A stretch of 64,000 nucleotides of DNA from DATARH01 sp963789255. GTDB lineage: Bacteria > Pseudomonadota > Alphaproteobacteria > ATCC43930 > CGMCC-115725. Below the pieces are notes generated by a model. That model saw only the letters and a list, made by a program, of their open reading frames with translations, had not been told where the DNA came from and searched no databases. Below are positions 8,515 to 17,618 of this stretch, piece by piece. The stretch spans positions 806,001 to 870,000 of the forward strand of contig CAWBJW010000002.1 of NCBI GenBank assembly GCA_963789255.1, in the 5' to 3' direction. Made by a program: the position numbers and the translations under genes. Each line of letters opens with the position of its first letter. Position 1 is the stretch's first letter.

Positions 8515-9450
8515 ATGCCGTTGCGCAGCAAGGTCGTCATCACCTGCGCCGTCACGGGGTCGATCCACACCCCGACGATGAGCCCCTATCTGCCATTGAC
8601 CCCGGACGAGGTGGCAAAGGACGCGATCGCCGCGGCCGAGGCCGGCGCCGCGATCCTCCACCTGCACGCGCGCGACCCGAAGGACGGCAGGCCGACCCCC
8701 GACCCGAACGTCTTCATGGAGTTCCTGCCGCGCATCAAGCAGGCGACCAACGCCGTCGTCAACATCACCACCGGCGGCGGCCACGGCATGACGCTCGACG
8801 AGCGGCTGGCGGCGCCGTTGCGCGCCAGGCCCGAGATGTGCTCCTTGAACATGGGCTCGATGAATTTCGGCCTCTACCCGATGCTGGAGCGCTACAAGGA
8901 GTGGAAATACGAGTGGGAACCGCAGTTCCTCGAAATGACGCGGGATTTCATCTTCCGCAACACCTTCAAGGACATCGAGCGCTCGCTGAAAGAGCTGGGC
9001 GAGGGCTGCGGCACCAAGTTCGAGTTCGAGTGCTACGATGTCGGGCACCTCTATAATCTGGCGCATTTCCTCGATCGGGGCCTCGTCAAGCCGCCCTTGT
9101 TCGTGCAGACGATCTTCGGGATCCTCGGCGGGATCGGCGCCGACCCGGAGAACCTCGCCCACATGAAGCGCATCGCCGACAAGCTGTTCGGCGACAGCTA
9201 CGCCTGGTCGATCCTCGCCGCCGGGCGCCACCAGATGCCGCTCATCACGATGGGCGCGATCATGGGGGGCAACGTCCGCGTCGGCCTCGAAAATTCGCTG
9301 TGGCTCGGCCGCGGCCAGCTCGCCCATGGCAACGCCGACCAGGTCAGCCGCATCCGCTTGATCCTCGAAAACCTGTCGCTCGAAATCGCCACCCCCGACG
9401 AAGCCCGCACCCTCCTCGCCCTCAAAGGCGGCGACGCCGTGGCGTTCTGA
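8515..9450 (+). CDS. BKACE-family (3-keto-5-aminohexanoate cleavage enzyme, DUF849) protein
   Basis: 311 residues, the standard length of this TIM-barrel, zinc-dependent family. Motifs are KVVITCAVTG at the start, the metal-binding HLHARDP (about residues 50-56), NITTGGGHGMTLDER, and LAAGRHQMPL with GGNVRVGLEN near the end. BKACE enzymes condense a beta-keto acid with acetyl-CoA, giving acetoacetate and a CoA ester; substrates vary widely. Lying next to PHB depolymerase, an acetoacetate-producing role would fit, but the true beta-keto acid cannot be told from sequence. Confidence 0.88.
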   Translation: MPLRSKVVITCAVTGSIHTPTMSPYLPLTPDEVAKDAIAAAEAGAAILHLHARDPKDGRPTPDPNVFMEFLPRIKQATNAVVNITTGGGHGMTLDERLAAPLRARPEMCSLNMGSMNFGLYPMLERYKEWKYEWEPQFLEMTRDFIFRNTFKDIERSLKELGEGCGTKFEFECYDVGHLYNLAHFLDRGLVKPPLFVQTIFGILGGIGADPENLAHMKRIADKLFGDSYAWSILAAGRHQMPLITMGAIMGGNVRVGLENSLWLGRGQLAHGNADQVSRIRLILENLSLEIATPDEARTLLALKGGDAVAF

Positions 9451-9826
9451 GCGGCGGCAACCCCAGGTTATCCACCCGATCATGCCCCACCTGATCCTAC
9501 AGGCCAGGATCAGGCGAAAATCCCCCTTTGGTTGAAAAGGGGTATGCCGCGTTGCTGCGGATCGCGCCTGCTTCTCTCAACGGCAATAACCCGGCCATCA
9601 ATGTCGTGCGGTTTATCGACCGGCGCGGAGGCCCGGGAGCGCGCCTTCCCGAGCCGCCGCGGCCACTTCATTCCCCTGTTTTCTTTGCTATCTGTAGAGA
9701 ATTCTACAGACCTCGCCACCACCCACCTCCACCGTCGGCGCCCTCCTGGCCGCCCAATGAGCTGTGACATATGGTGCGAAAAAGCCATTATCAAGTGCCG
9801 TATTTGGCGGACGTCCGCCGCGAGCA
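9451..9826. other. intergenic region with hairpins, no gene recognised
   Basis: 376 bases between two convergent genes. It holds the 47-base repeat copy at 9488-9534, a second small stem of 7 bp (CCCCTTT with AAAGGGG, about 9524-9543) and, near 9690-9708, a 6-bp stem CTGTAG/CTACAG. Open frames across it are short and resemble no family. Confidence 0.5.
9488..9534 (+). repeat. 47-bp intergenic element, copy 1
   Basis: It aligns without gaps to 51680-51726: the first 17 bases (CACCTGATCCTACAGGC) are identical, as are ATCAGG and CTTTGGTTG further on. This copy can fold into a perfect 9-bp stem (9490-9498 with 9506-9514). The other copy keeps a 7-bp version of the same stem. Confidence 0.6.
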
Positions 9827-10706
9827 TCACGCATTGTAGACGACGCGGCCGAAGCCGCTCAGGTCGTAGCCGCCGAACTTCTCCGCGCAGGCGAGGAATG
9901 CCGGAGTGCGGCCAAAGGCGAGTAGCGCCTGGATCGGCGGCTCGAAATAGTCGGAACGCCGCATCGCCAGGTCGAAACGCTCCTGATGCAATGGCAGGAA
10001 GTCGAGCCGGAATTGCCGGGCCACGGCCTCGATCGCAAGGCCGCAATCGGCTGTGCCATCCAGGACGGCGGCCGCGAGATCGGTTTCGGTGAGCATCGGC
10101 GAGGCGAGCAGGTCGAGGTCTCCGAGGCCCAGCCCATCGCACGCCAGCAGGGTGCGGAACAGGATTTCCGCGCCGGCGCCGTCCTGCCTTCGGGCAACGC
10201 GCAGCCGCTTGCCGCGGAGATCCGCGAGCGCGCGCACGCGCTGCGGGTTTCCGGCGGCCAGCACCAGGCCCTGCCGGCGTTTCGCCCATTCGATCAGCAC
10301 CAGATCGGCCACCCCGCGCAGCATCCGCACCGCGGGGACGTTGTAGTCGCCGGTATCGGGATCGATGATGTGCAGCCCGGCGACGATGGCCTCGCCCTGG
10401 GCGAGGCGCTTGAGCCCGTCCTGGCTGCCGCCGGTCAGCAAGGCCAATCCGCACCCGGATTCGCGCAGCGCCCATTCCCACAGCAGATCGTGGCTGCCCG
10501 CCGCGATGGGCGGCGGCCGGCGCAGTTCCGGTCCGTCGAACTCCGTCTGACGCGCCACCCAGAGATCGATCATCTGCCTGGGGAAAAGCAGCTTTCCGGT
10601 GACGTGCGAGCACGGAATGCGGCGCTGCCGGACGAGGCTCGTAGATCTTGCGCTGCTTCAGCCGAAGGTAATCCGCCACCTCGGCGGTGGTCATCAATTC
10701 AGGCAT
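9827..10706 (-). CDS. HTH regulator with periplasmic-binding-protein-like domain, probable molybdate/tungstate sensor (frameshifted)
   Basis: The N-terminus MPELMTTAEVADYLRLKQRKIYE is an excisionase/MerR-type helix-turn-helix. The frame breaks at 10634-10640, where GAGGCTC stands for an expected GAGCTC, and resumes as LVRQRRIPCSHVTGKLLFPR. The rest (from about residue 70) is a PBP-like sensor domain with SHDLLWEWALRESG, GLHIIDPDTGDYNV and DLRGKRLRVARRQDGAG. Removing one base gives 292 residues. One-component HTH-PBP regulators of this kind accompany molybdate/tungstate transport genes, and this one is divergent from such an operon 102 bases away. Repression of the transporter when oxyanion is bound is the likely role. 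Confidence 0.75.
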
Positions 10707-10808
10707 GCCGCGATCCAGTTTCCTGTCTTATCATGCAAGATTTACGGACTTTAGCCATCCCAAAAATTTGTGCATTTATAAGTTGACCACCGATCGCGGG
10801 AGAACCGA

Positions 10809-11774
10809 ATGACGCACCGGGCAGGCATTGTCGTCAGCGTCGCCTGTGCGCTGTTGGCCGCTTCCGGTACGGTCCGCGCGGCCGAGCCGACGACGCTGAC
10901 GATCTTTGCCGCCGGCACCCTGGCCGTGCCGTTCAAGCAACTCGACGCGATGTTCGAACGCCAGCACCCCAACGTCGCGGTGCAGCCGATCTTTGGCGGC
11001 AGCGTCATGATGGCCAAGCGGATCACCACTCTGCACCAGCGCGCCGATCTGATCGCCGTCGCCGACTACAGCGTCATCCCGAAATATCTGTTCGGCGGCG
11101 CCGGCATCAAACCCTACGCGGCGTGGTATGTCGGCTTCGCGCGCAACGCCGTCACCTTCGTCTACACCGACAAAAGCAAAGACGCGGGCGAGATCACGCC
11201 GTCCAACTGGTATCATGTCCTGGCGCGGCCCGGGGTGGAGATCGGCCGCTCCGACCCGGACACCGACCCCTCGGGCTACCAGACCGTCGAGATGCTGAAC
11301 CTGGCCGAGAAATTCTATAAATCGCCCGGCCTCGCCGCCAAAGTCCTCGCCAATGCGCCCCGCACCAACATGCGCGACACCGAGACGGCGTTGATCTCGG
11401 CCCTGCAACTCGGCCAGATCGATTATCTCGCGATCTACCGCTCCGACGCGCTGCAACACCATTTCCGCTATCTCGATCTGCCGGCAAAGATCGATCTGAG
11501 CGATCCGCGCGATGCCGCCTTCTATGCGAGCGCGATCGCACATACCAAAGGCGGCGATCTTGCCGGCACGCCGATCGTCTATGCCGCGACGATCCCGGCC
11601 AACGCCGAGCATCGCGACCTCGCCGCGGCCTATCTGCAACTGCTGCTCGGACCCGAAGGGCAGGCCGTGTTCAAAGCGAACGGCTTCGGCATGGTCGCGC
11701 CGGCCGATGCGGTTCACCTCGAGGCGATGCCGGCCCCGCTGCGTCCGCTCGCGACGCCGTGGCCGAATTCCTGA
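10809..11774 (+). CDS. wtpA: tungstate/molybdate-binding periplasmic protein, WtpA-like
   Basis: 321 residues with a signal peptide (MTHRAGIVVSVACALLAAS, cut near VRAAE). The core begins TLTIFAAGTLAVPFKQLD and contains GGSVMMAKRIT, DLIAVADYSVIPKYL, YVGFARNAV and GRSDPDTDPSGYQT, segments characteristic of the WtpA/ModA cluster D group that bind tungstate or molybdate through main-chain and carboxylate contacts. It is the first gene of a three-gene ABC operon. The choice between tungstate and molybdate cannot be made here. Confidence 0.85.
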   Translation: MTHRAGIVVSVACALLAASGTVRAAEPTTLTIFAAGTLAVPFKQLDAMFERQHPNVAVQPIFGGSVMMAKRITTLHQRADLIAVADYSVIPKYLFGGAGIKPYAAWYVGFARNAVTFVYTDKSKDAGEITPSNWYHVLARPGVEIGRSDPDTDPSGYQTVEMLNLAEKFYKSPGLAAKVLANAPRTNMRDTETALISALQLGQIDYLAIYRSDALQHHFRYLDLPAKIDLSDPRDAAFYASAIAHTKGGDLAGTPIVYAATIPANAEHRDLAAAYLQLLLGPEGQAVFKANGFGMVAPADAVHLEAMPAPLRPLATPWPNS

Positions 11775-11784
11775 TCGCGGTGCG

Positions 11785-12645
11785 ATGGCGGTTCGCCACG
11801 GTGCTCCGGTTGCGTCCTCCGCGCCGCCGGATTCCGCCTGGGCGCGGCACCGCCCGGACACGCTGCTGCTGCTGTTCTGGCTGGTCGGGAGCCTGCTCGT
11901 CGGCTTTATCCTGTTGCCGCTGATCGGCCTCGGCGCGACGCAGACCGTCGCGAGCCTGGCGCGGGTCGCGCGGATGGCCGAGGTAAGGCAGGCGATTTGG
12001 CTCAGCGTCGAAGCCTCGCTGATCACCGTGGTCATCGCCGCGGCCGGGGGCGTCCCGCTGGCCTACGGGCTGGCGCACGCCCAATGGCCGGGCAAGGGCA
12101 TCGTCGGCGCTATCGTCGATCTGCCGATCGCGGTGCCGCACACGGTGTCGGGCATCGCGCTGCTGATCGTGTTCGGCCGCGAGGGAATTCTCGGCGCGCC
12201 GGCAGACGCCGTCCTCGGCATCAGGTTCTGGGGGACGATCACCGGCATCGTCGCCGCGATGCTGTTCGTGTCGGCGCCCTACGCCGTCAACGCCGCCCGC
12301 ATCGGTTTCGAGGCGGTCGATCCACGGCTCCTCAAAGTCGCGCGGACGCTCGGCCTCGGGCCGTGGCGAAGGTTTTTCGAGATCACGCTGCCGCTCGCCT
12401 GGCGTGGGGTCGCGATCGGCCTGACGCTCACGTTCGCGCGATCGATTAGCGAATTCGGCGCCGTCGTCATCATCGCCTATTACCCGATGACCGCGCCGGT
12501 CGAGATCTACAATCTCTTCCTGCGCTTCGGACTGAACGATGCTGCGGGTGCGTCGGTGCTGCTGCTGATCGTGGCGCTGACGCTGTTCGGGCTGTTTCGC
12601 TGGCTCGCCCACGATGCCGGCGCACATTCGCGGGCCGGGCGATGA
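11785..12645 (+). CDS. ABC transporter permease for molybdate/tungstate
   Basis: 286 residues from ATG 11785, ten bases after the binding-protein stop. Six or so membrane helices are visible, starting LLLLFWLVGSLLVGFILLPL. The cytoplasmic coupling (EAA) loop reads EAVDPRLLKVARTLGLG then RRFFEITLPLAWRGVAIG, which docks on the ATPase. It overlaps the ATPase gene by 4 bases. The permease class is certain; the substrate is taken from the binding protein. Confidence 0.87.
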   Translation: MAVRHGAPVASSAPPDSAWARHRPDTLLLLFWLVGSLLVGFILLPLIGLGATQTVASLARVARMAEVRQAIWLSVEASLITVVIAAAGGVPLAYGLAHAQWPGKGIVGAIVDLPIAVPHTVSGIALLIVFGREGILGAPADAVLGIRFWGTITGIVAAMLFVSAPYAVNAARIGFEAVDPRLLKVARTLGLGPWRRFFEITLPLAWRGVAIGLTLTFARSISEFGAVVIIAYYPMTAPVEIYNLFLRFGLNDAAGASVLLLIVALTLFGLFRWLAHDAGAHSRAGR

Positions 12646-13745
12646 CCGGACACGCGGTTGCGGTCGACGGGCTGTCGCTGACGCTCGGGGCGTTTGCGCT
12701 GCGCGATCTGAGCCTGGCGGTCGCGGCCGGCGAGATCCTGGTGCTGCTCGGCCCCAACGGCGCCGGGAAATCGGTGACGATCGAGACGATTGCCGGGTTT
12801 CATCGGCCGCGGGCCGGGCGGATCGCGATCGGCGGCCGCGACGTCACCCATCTGCCGCCCGAACGGCGTCGCGTCGGGCTGGTGTTCCAGAATTTCGGTC
12901 TTTTCCCGCATCTCTCGGTGGCGCAGAACGTCGCCATCGGCACCCGCCGTCACGCCGGGCCGCTCCATGCACGCACGCCGGTCCCGCTCGGCGACGTGCC
13001 CGCCCTCTTGGCCTATTTCGCGATCGCCCACCTCGCCGACCGCAAGCCGCGCGACTTGAGCGCCGGCGAGCAGCAGCGGGCGAGCCTGGCACGCGCGCTC
13101 GCCACGCGGCCCGACCTCCTCATGTTCGACGAGCCGTTCTCCGCCCTCGATGCGCCGACCCACGACCAGTTGCGCCGGGACCTCGACCATTTCGTGCGCG
13201 CTGCCGGCATCCCGGCGATCTTCGTGACGCACGACCCGATCGACGCCCGCGTGCTGGCCGACCGCATTGCTGTGATCAACGCGGGGGCGGCGGTCCAGCA
13301 AGGCACCGTGGCGGAGGTCTTCGAGCGGCCGCGCAATGCGTTCGTCGCGGCGTTCGTCGGGGTCGAGAACGTGCTGGCGGGGTACATCGAGGGCCGTGCC
13401 GGCGATCATGTGAGGATCGCGGTCGCCGGCCGCATCATCCATTCCCGCAGCGCCGCCGGCGAGCCGATCGGCCAGCGCGTCGTCGTCTGCATCCGGGCCG
13501 AAGACGTGAAGCTGCACCTCGGCAGGCCGAAGGCGACCGACGATGCCGCCGGTTGCAACCGGCTGCCGGGCAGGATCGTCGCGCTGGCCGATCTCGGCCC
13601 GCTGACCAGGGTGAGCCTGGATTGCGGCGTCGCGCTTGCCGCCTACGTCATGAGCCGGCAGGTCCGCGAGTGCGGTTTCATCCCCGGCGCCGACGCCCAC
13701 GTGGAAATCGACCCCGCCGCGGTCCATGTGGCGCGCGAGGCATGA
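12642..13745 (+). CDS. ABC transporter ATP-binding protein for molybdate/tungstate
   Basis: 367 residues. Walker A is GPNGAGKS (about 36-43), the signature is LSAGEQQRASLARAL, Walker B is LLMFDEP, and the switch His lies in FVTHD. The Q-loop is in LVFQNFGLFPH. The C-terminal 120 residues form a TOBE-like domain (ENVLAGYIEGRAG, VCIRAEDVKLHLG), as in ModC/WtpC proteins. Its start lies inside the permease stop (ATGA overlap), so expression is coupled. It powers uptake of the oxyanion bound by the first gene product. Confidence 0.87.
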   Translation: MTGHAVAVDGLSLTLGAFALRDLSLAVAAGEILVLLGPNGAGKSVTIETIAGFHRPRAGRIAIGGRDVTHLPPERRRVGLVFQNFGLFPHLSVAQNVAIGTRRHAGPLHARTPVPLGDVPALLAYFAIAHLADRKPRDLSAGEQQRASLARALATRPDLLMFDEPFSALDAPTHDQLRRDLDHFVRAAGIPAIFVTHDPIDARVLADRIAVINAGAAVQQGTVAEVFERPRNAFVAAFVGVENVLAGYIEGRAGDHVRIAVAGRIIHSRSAAGEPIGQRVVVCIRAEDVKLHLGRPKATDDAAGCNRLPGRIVALADLGPLTRVSLDCGVALAAYVMSRQVRECGFIPGADAHVEIDPAAVHVAREA

Positions 13746-13771
13746 CCATGGACCCTCGATCGCGGCTCGCC

Positions 13772-14396
13772 TGATCGCGGCGGCCGTCGCAGCTGCGCGG
13801 TCTACTCCATAATCGTTGAAGGCGAGGTCAACTTCATCGTCAACGCCGAGCCGGAAAGCTTTGCCCAGGCCTTCGCGCGGCTGCATGGGCCGCGGTCTGC
13901 GCGATCGCCTTCCGGGTCAAGAACGCGGCGGCTGCCTACGACCGCGCCATCAAGCTCGGCGCCAAGCCGGTGCACGGCAAGCTCGGCCCGATGGAGCTCC
14001 AACATCGAGGGGATCGGCGGCAGCCTCATCTATCTCGTCGACCGCTATGGCGGCAACACGATCTACGATGCCGATTTCGTCCCGCTGATCCCGGAAAAGA
14101 CCGTGTCGGGCGTCGGGCTCGCGGGTATCGACCATCTGACCCACAACGTCCACCGCGGCCGAATGGCGCTGTGGGCCGGATTTTACGGCCGCCGACCTAT
14201 TACGAGGCGGTCGATGCGAGGCTCCCCGGCCATGGCGAGGATTTGGCGCGCCTCCGAGACGGTGATCGGCCCCATTTTTTTCGAGATCATCGAGCGCAAG
14301 GGCAACGAGGGCTTTGGCGAAGGGAATTTCCGCGCGCTGTTCGAATCGATCGAGGCCGACCAGATCCGCCGCGGCGTCCTCGGCGCCCCGGCGTAG
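13772..14396 (+). pseudogene. hpd: 4-hydroxyphenylpyruvate dioxygenase remnant
   Basis: Fragments of HPPD appear in order but in different frames: GEVNFIVNAEPESFAQAFARLHGP, VCAIAFRVKNAAAAYDRA, IEGIGGSLIYLVDRYGG, IDHLTHNVHRGRM, YYEAVDARLPGHGEDLARL and IGPIFFEIIERKGNEGFGEGN. The N-terminus is missing. About 100 residues are lost after LWAGFY, including the second iron-binding His region, and about 20 more before the C-terminal motif, in addition to frame breaks near 13890, 14000 and 14190. The iron His of HLTH and the Glu of FFEI survive. These deletions cannot be single-base errors, so this is true decay of a tyrosine-catabolism gene. It is convergent with rplQ, with only three bases between. 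Confidence 0.85.
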
Positions 14397-14399
14397 CGG

Positions 14400-14825
14400 C
14401 TACGCCGCCGCTTCGGCCGCTTCGCCGTCGCCGGGGAGCGGACCGGAATCCTTGCCCTTGGCTTCCGGATCGCGGTCGACCAGCTCGATCACCGCCATCG
14501 CCGCATCATCGCCGTAGCGGTAGCCGTCCTTGATGATGCGCGTATAGCCCCCGGCCCGCCCGGCATAGCGCCCGGCCAGGCTCGTCAGCAGCTTGTCGGC
14601 AAGCGCGGCATCCTGCAATTTGGCGATCGCTTGGCGCCTGGCATGCAGCCCGCCGCGCTTGCCGAGGGTAATGAGGCGCTCGACGATCGGCCGCAGATCC
14701 TTGGCCTTGGGCAGCGTCGTGCGGATCTGCTCGTGCTTGAGAAGCGCGGCGGCGAGGTTCTCGAACATCGCCTTCCGGTGGGCCGAGGTGCGGCTGAAGC
14801 CGCGATGGCTCATTCGATGGCGCAT
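14400..14825 (-). CDS. rplQ: 50S ribosomal protein L17
   Basis: 141 residues beginning MRHRMSHRGFSRTSAHRKAMF, the L17 signature, with VERLITLGK and GGYTRI later. The acidic Ala-rich tail (residues 115-141) is an alphaproteobacterial feature. Last gene of the alpha operon, after rpoA. No clear terminator is seen between it and the convergent hpd remnant. Confidence 0.97.
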   Translation of the reverse strand: MRHRMSHRGFSRTSAHRKAMFENLAAALLKHEQIRTTLPKAKDLRPIVERLITLGKRGGLHARRQAIAKLQDAALADKLLTSLAGRYAGRAGGYTRIIKDGYRYGDDAAMAVIELVDRDPEAKGKDSGPLPGDGEAAEAAA

Positions 14826-14857
14826 GCTATCCCCTCACCCTTTCTGGCGGCCGCCGC

Positions 14858-15874
14858 TCAATACGGCTCATCGATCCGCTTGGCCAGCTCTTCGATGTTT
14901 TCGGGCGGCCAGTTCGCGATCTCCATGCCGAGATGGAGACCCATATTGGCCAGCACTTCCTTGATTTCGTTCAGCGACTTGCGGCCGAAATTGGGCGTCC
15001 GCAGCATCTCGGCCTCGGTCTTCTGCACGAGGTCGCCGATATAGACGATGTTGTCGTTCTTCAGGCAATTGGCCGAGCGCACCGACAGTTCGAGCTCGTC
15101 GACCTTGCGCAGCAGGTTCTTGTTGATCAGCGGCTCGCCGGTGATCTCCTTCTCGATCGCGTGGCGCGGCTCCTCGAAATTGATGAACAGCTGCAGCTGG
15201 TCCTGCAGGATGCGGGCGGCCAGCGCCACCGCGTCCTCGGGGGTCACCGCGCCGTTGGTTTCCACCCGCATCGCCAACCGGTCGTAGTCGGTGACCTGGC
15301 CGACGCGGGTGTTCTCGACGCGGTAGGAGACCTTGCGCACCGGGCTGAACAGCGCGTTGACCGGAATGAGTCCAATCGGCGCGTCCTCCGGTCGGTTCGC
15401 CGTCCCCGGCACATAGCCCTTGCCGTTTTCGACGGTCAGTTCCATCGCGATCCGGGCGCCGTTGTCGAGCGTGCAGATGACGAGATCAGGGTTGAGGATC
15501 TCGATATCGTGCCCGGTTTCGATCTGGCGGGCGCGGATCTCGCCCGGCCCGGTGGCGCGCAGGCGCATCCGCTTCGGCCCCTCGCCATGCATGCGCAGGC
15601 CGATGCTCTTGACGTTCAAAACGATGTCGGTGACGTCCTCGAGCACTCCGGGCAACGAGAAAAATTCGTGCAAGACGCCGTCGATCTGCAGCGAGGTGAC
15701 CGCCGCCCCCTGCAGCGAGGACAACAGGATGCGCCGCAGCGCGTTGCCGAGCGTCAGGCCGAAGCCGCGCTCGAGCGGCTCGGCGACCACGGTGGCGACG
15801 CGTTTCGGGTCGTCGCCCGGCTCGACCGAGAGCTGCTTGGGCTTGATCAGGGTTTGCCAATTCTTTTGCAGCAC
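14858..15874 (-). CDS. rpoA: RNA polymerase subunit alpha
   Basis: 338 residues. The GTG at 15874 is taken as the start because a GAGG site lies five bases upstream and the product then begins VLQKNWQTLIKP as in relatives; a longer open frame to 15931 has no support. The N-terminal assembly domain holds GFGLTLGNALRRILLSSL. The C-terminal domain (PVDELELSVRSANCLK-type segment, then TPNFGRKSLNEIKE) contacts UP elements and activators. Lies between rpsK and rplQ in the alpha operon. Confidence 0.96.
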   Translation of the reverse strand: MLQKNWQTLIKPKQLSVEPGDDPKRVATVVAEPLERGFGLTLGNALRRILLSSLQGAAVTSLQIDGVLHEFFSLPGVLEDVTDIVLNVKSIGLRMHGEGPKRMRLRATGPGEIRARQIETGHDIEILNPDLVICTLDNGARIAMELTVENGKGYVPGTANRPEDAPIGLIPVNALFSPVRKVSYRVENTRVGQVTDYDRLAMRVETNGAVTPEDAVALAARILQDQLQLFINFEEPRHAIEKEITGEPLINKNLLRKVDELELSVRSANCLKNDNIVYIGDLVQKTEAEMLRTPNFGRKSLNEIKEVLANMGLHLGMEIANWPPENIEELAKRIDEPY

Positions 15875-16021
15875 GACAACCTCAATCGCTAAACGCGGAT
15901 CCGATCCGCAAAAAATAAGGCCGGCGGTCAAACGCCGGGGGTTTTCGCTACGAACCCTCGCGGCGTCCGTTGACCTGCCCGGCGATCTGCCAGCGGATCC
16001 GGCCGGGCAGACGGCACGCCG

Positions 16022-16417
16022 TCAGACGCGGCGGCGTTTGGGCGGGCGGCAGCCGTTATGCGGGATCGGCGTCACATCGCGGATCGAGGTGATCGCGAAA
16101 CCGACCGCCTGCAGCGCGCGCAACGCCGATTCGCGCCCCGAGCCCGGTCCCTTGACCTCGATATCGAGCGTGCGCATGCCATGTTCCATGGCCTTGCGCC
16201 CGGCATCCTCGGCGGCAACCTGCGCCGCGTAAGGGGTCGATTTGCGCGAGCCCTTGAAGCCATTGCTGCCCGACGAGGACCACGCGATCGTGTTGCCCTG
16301 GGCGTCGGTGATCGTGATCATCGTGTTGTTGAAGCTCGCGCTGACATGCGCGGTGCCCGAGGTGATGTTTTTGCGCTCGCGTTGACGCAGACGCGGCGCT
16401 GCTGCACTTTTTGCCAT
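16022..16417 (-). CDS. rpsK: 30S ribosomal protein S11
   Basis: 131 residues. Family motifs are ASFNNTMITITDAQGN, SSGSNGFKGSRKSTPYAAQ, VKGPGSGRESALRAL and the end PIPHNGCRPPKRRRV. It forms part of the 30S platform near the mRNA exit. Alpha operon, between rpsM and rpoA; the 147-base spacer before rpoA holds no gene. Confidence 0.97.
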   Translation of the reverse strand: MAKSAAAPRLRQRERKNITSGTAHVSASFNNTMITITDAQGNTIAWSSSGSNGFKGSRKSTPYAAQVAAEDAGRKAMEHGMRTLDIEVKGPGSGRESALRALQAVGFAITSIRDVTPIPHNGCRPPKRRRV

Positions 16418-16457
16418 TTAGCTCTTCCGCCGTTGCGCTCCGCAGAGGGAAAGCGCG

Positions 16458-16826
16458 CTACTTCTTCTTGCCCGCGATCGGACGCGCCGGCCCCTTGCGC
16501 GTACGCGCGTTGGTGTGGGTCCGTTGGCCGCGAACCGGCAGCCCCCGGCGATGCCGCAATCCGCGATAGCAGCCAAGGTCCATCAGCCGCTTGATGTTCA
16601 TCGCGACGGTTCGACGCAGATCGCCCTCGACCGTGTATTCGCGGTCGATCAGCTCGCGCACGCGCAGCACCTCGTCGTCGGTCATCTCGTGCGCCCGGCG
16701 CTCAAGCGGGATGCCAACCTGGGTGCAGATCTCCATTGCCTTGGCGCGGCCAATGCCGTGAATATAGGTCAGTGCGATCGGGACCCGCTTCTGGTTCGGG
16801 ATGTTGACGCCGGCAATTCGCGCCAC
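16458..16826 (-). CDS. rpsM: 30S ribosomal protein S13
   Basis: 122 residues starting MARIAGVNIPNQKRVPIALTY, with GIGRAKAMEIC, the conserved GLRHRRGLPVRGQRTHTNAR and a basic tail ending AGKKK. It contacts the 50S subunit and P-site tRNA. First ribosomal gene after adk; the 119-base gap upstream (16827-16945) may hold an internal promoter, but no convincing boxes are seen. Confidence 0.97.
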   Translation of the reverse strand: MARIAGVNIPNQKRVPIALTYIHGIGRAKAMEICTQVGIPLERRAHEMTDDEVLRVRELIDREYTVEGDLRRTVAMNIKRLMDLGCYRGLRHRRGLPVRGQRTHTNARTRKGPARPIAGKKK

Positions 16827-16945
16827 CTGCGCATCTCCTTGAATGTCGGGAAAAGGGGCGGATCCGCCTCCAAGTAAGCGAGCGATTATACTGATTGTTA
16901 CCGCCGCGTCAACGACACCCTGCCAGCCAGGATCAGCGATATCGC

Positions 16946-17605
16946 CTAGCGTGCCGCGCCGTTGCGCAGCACCGCTTCGATCTGCCGCGTCACCTCGTCG
17001 ATGTCCGCCATACCATCGACCGAGCGCAGAATGCCGCGCGCCCGGTAATAAGGCAGGATGGGCGCGGTCTGATTGCGATAGGCCGCGAACCGCGTTGCCA
17101 CAGCTTCCGGGCGATCATCGGCGCGATGCACGAGATCGCTGCTGCCGCAGTTGTCGCACTTCCCGGCGATCCGTGGCCGCTTGTAGCGCTCGTGATAGCT
17201 TGTGCCGCAATCCGGGCAGGTAATCCGCCCGGCGATGCGCTCGACGAGCGCCCGCTCGTTGACCTCCATCAGGATCACATGATCGAGCCTGCTGCCATGC
17301 TCCGCGAGCATCATATCGAGCGCCTCGGCCTGCGGCACGGTGCGGGGAAACCCGTCGAGGATGAAACCCCCGGCGCAATCGGGCGCGGCGATCCGCTCGG
17401 CGATCATATCGATCATGATCGCATCGGGGACAAGGCGGCCCGCATCGTAACTCGCCTTCATCCTCTGGCCGAGCGCGCTGCCGGAGGCGATCGTCGCGCG
17501 CACCATGTCGCCGGTGGCGAGTTGAACCAAGCCGTGGGCCTGCGCGAGCCGTTTTGCCTGCGTCCCCTTCCCAGCGCCCGGCGGCCCCAAAAGAATCAAA
17601 TTCAT
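16946..17605 (-). CDS. adk: adenylate kinase
   Basis: 219 residues. The P-loop is GPPGAGKGTQA (about 7-17), followed by ATGDMVRA, the AMP-binding GFILDGFPRT, and a long LID with four cysteines (CPDC and CDNC) that should bind zinc. It interconverts ATP+AMP and 2 ADP. The position between secY and rpsM is conserved in alphaproteobacteria and couples adenylate balance to ribosome expression. 13 bases separate it from secY. Confidence 0.97.
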   Translation of the reverse strand: MNLILLGPPGAGKGTQAKRLAQAHGLVQLATGDMVRATIASGSALGQRMKASYDAGRLVPDAIMIDMIAERIAAPDCAGGFILDGFPRTVPQAEALDMMLAEHGSRLDHVILMEVNERALVERIAGRITCPDCGTSYHERYKRPRIAGKCDNCGSSDLVHRADDRPEAVATRFAAYRNQTAPILPYYRARGILRSVDGMADIDEVTRQIEAVLRNGAAR

Positions 17606-17618
17606 CGGACCGGGTTCA

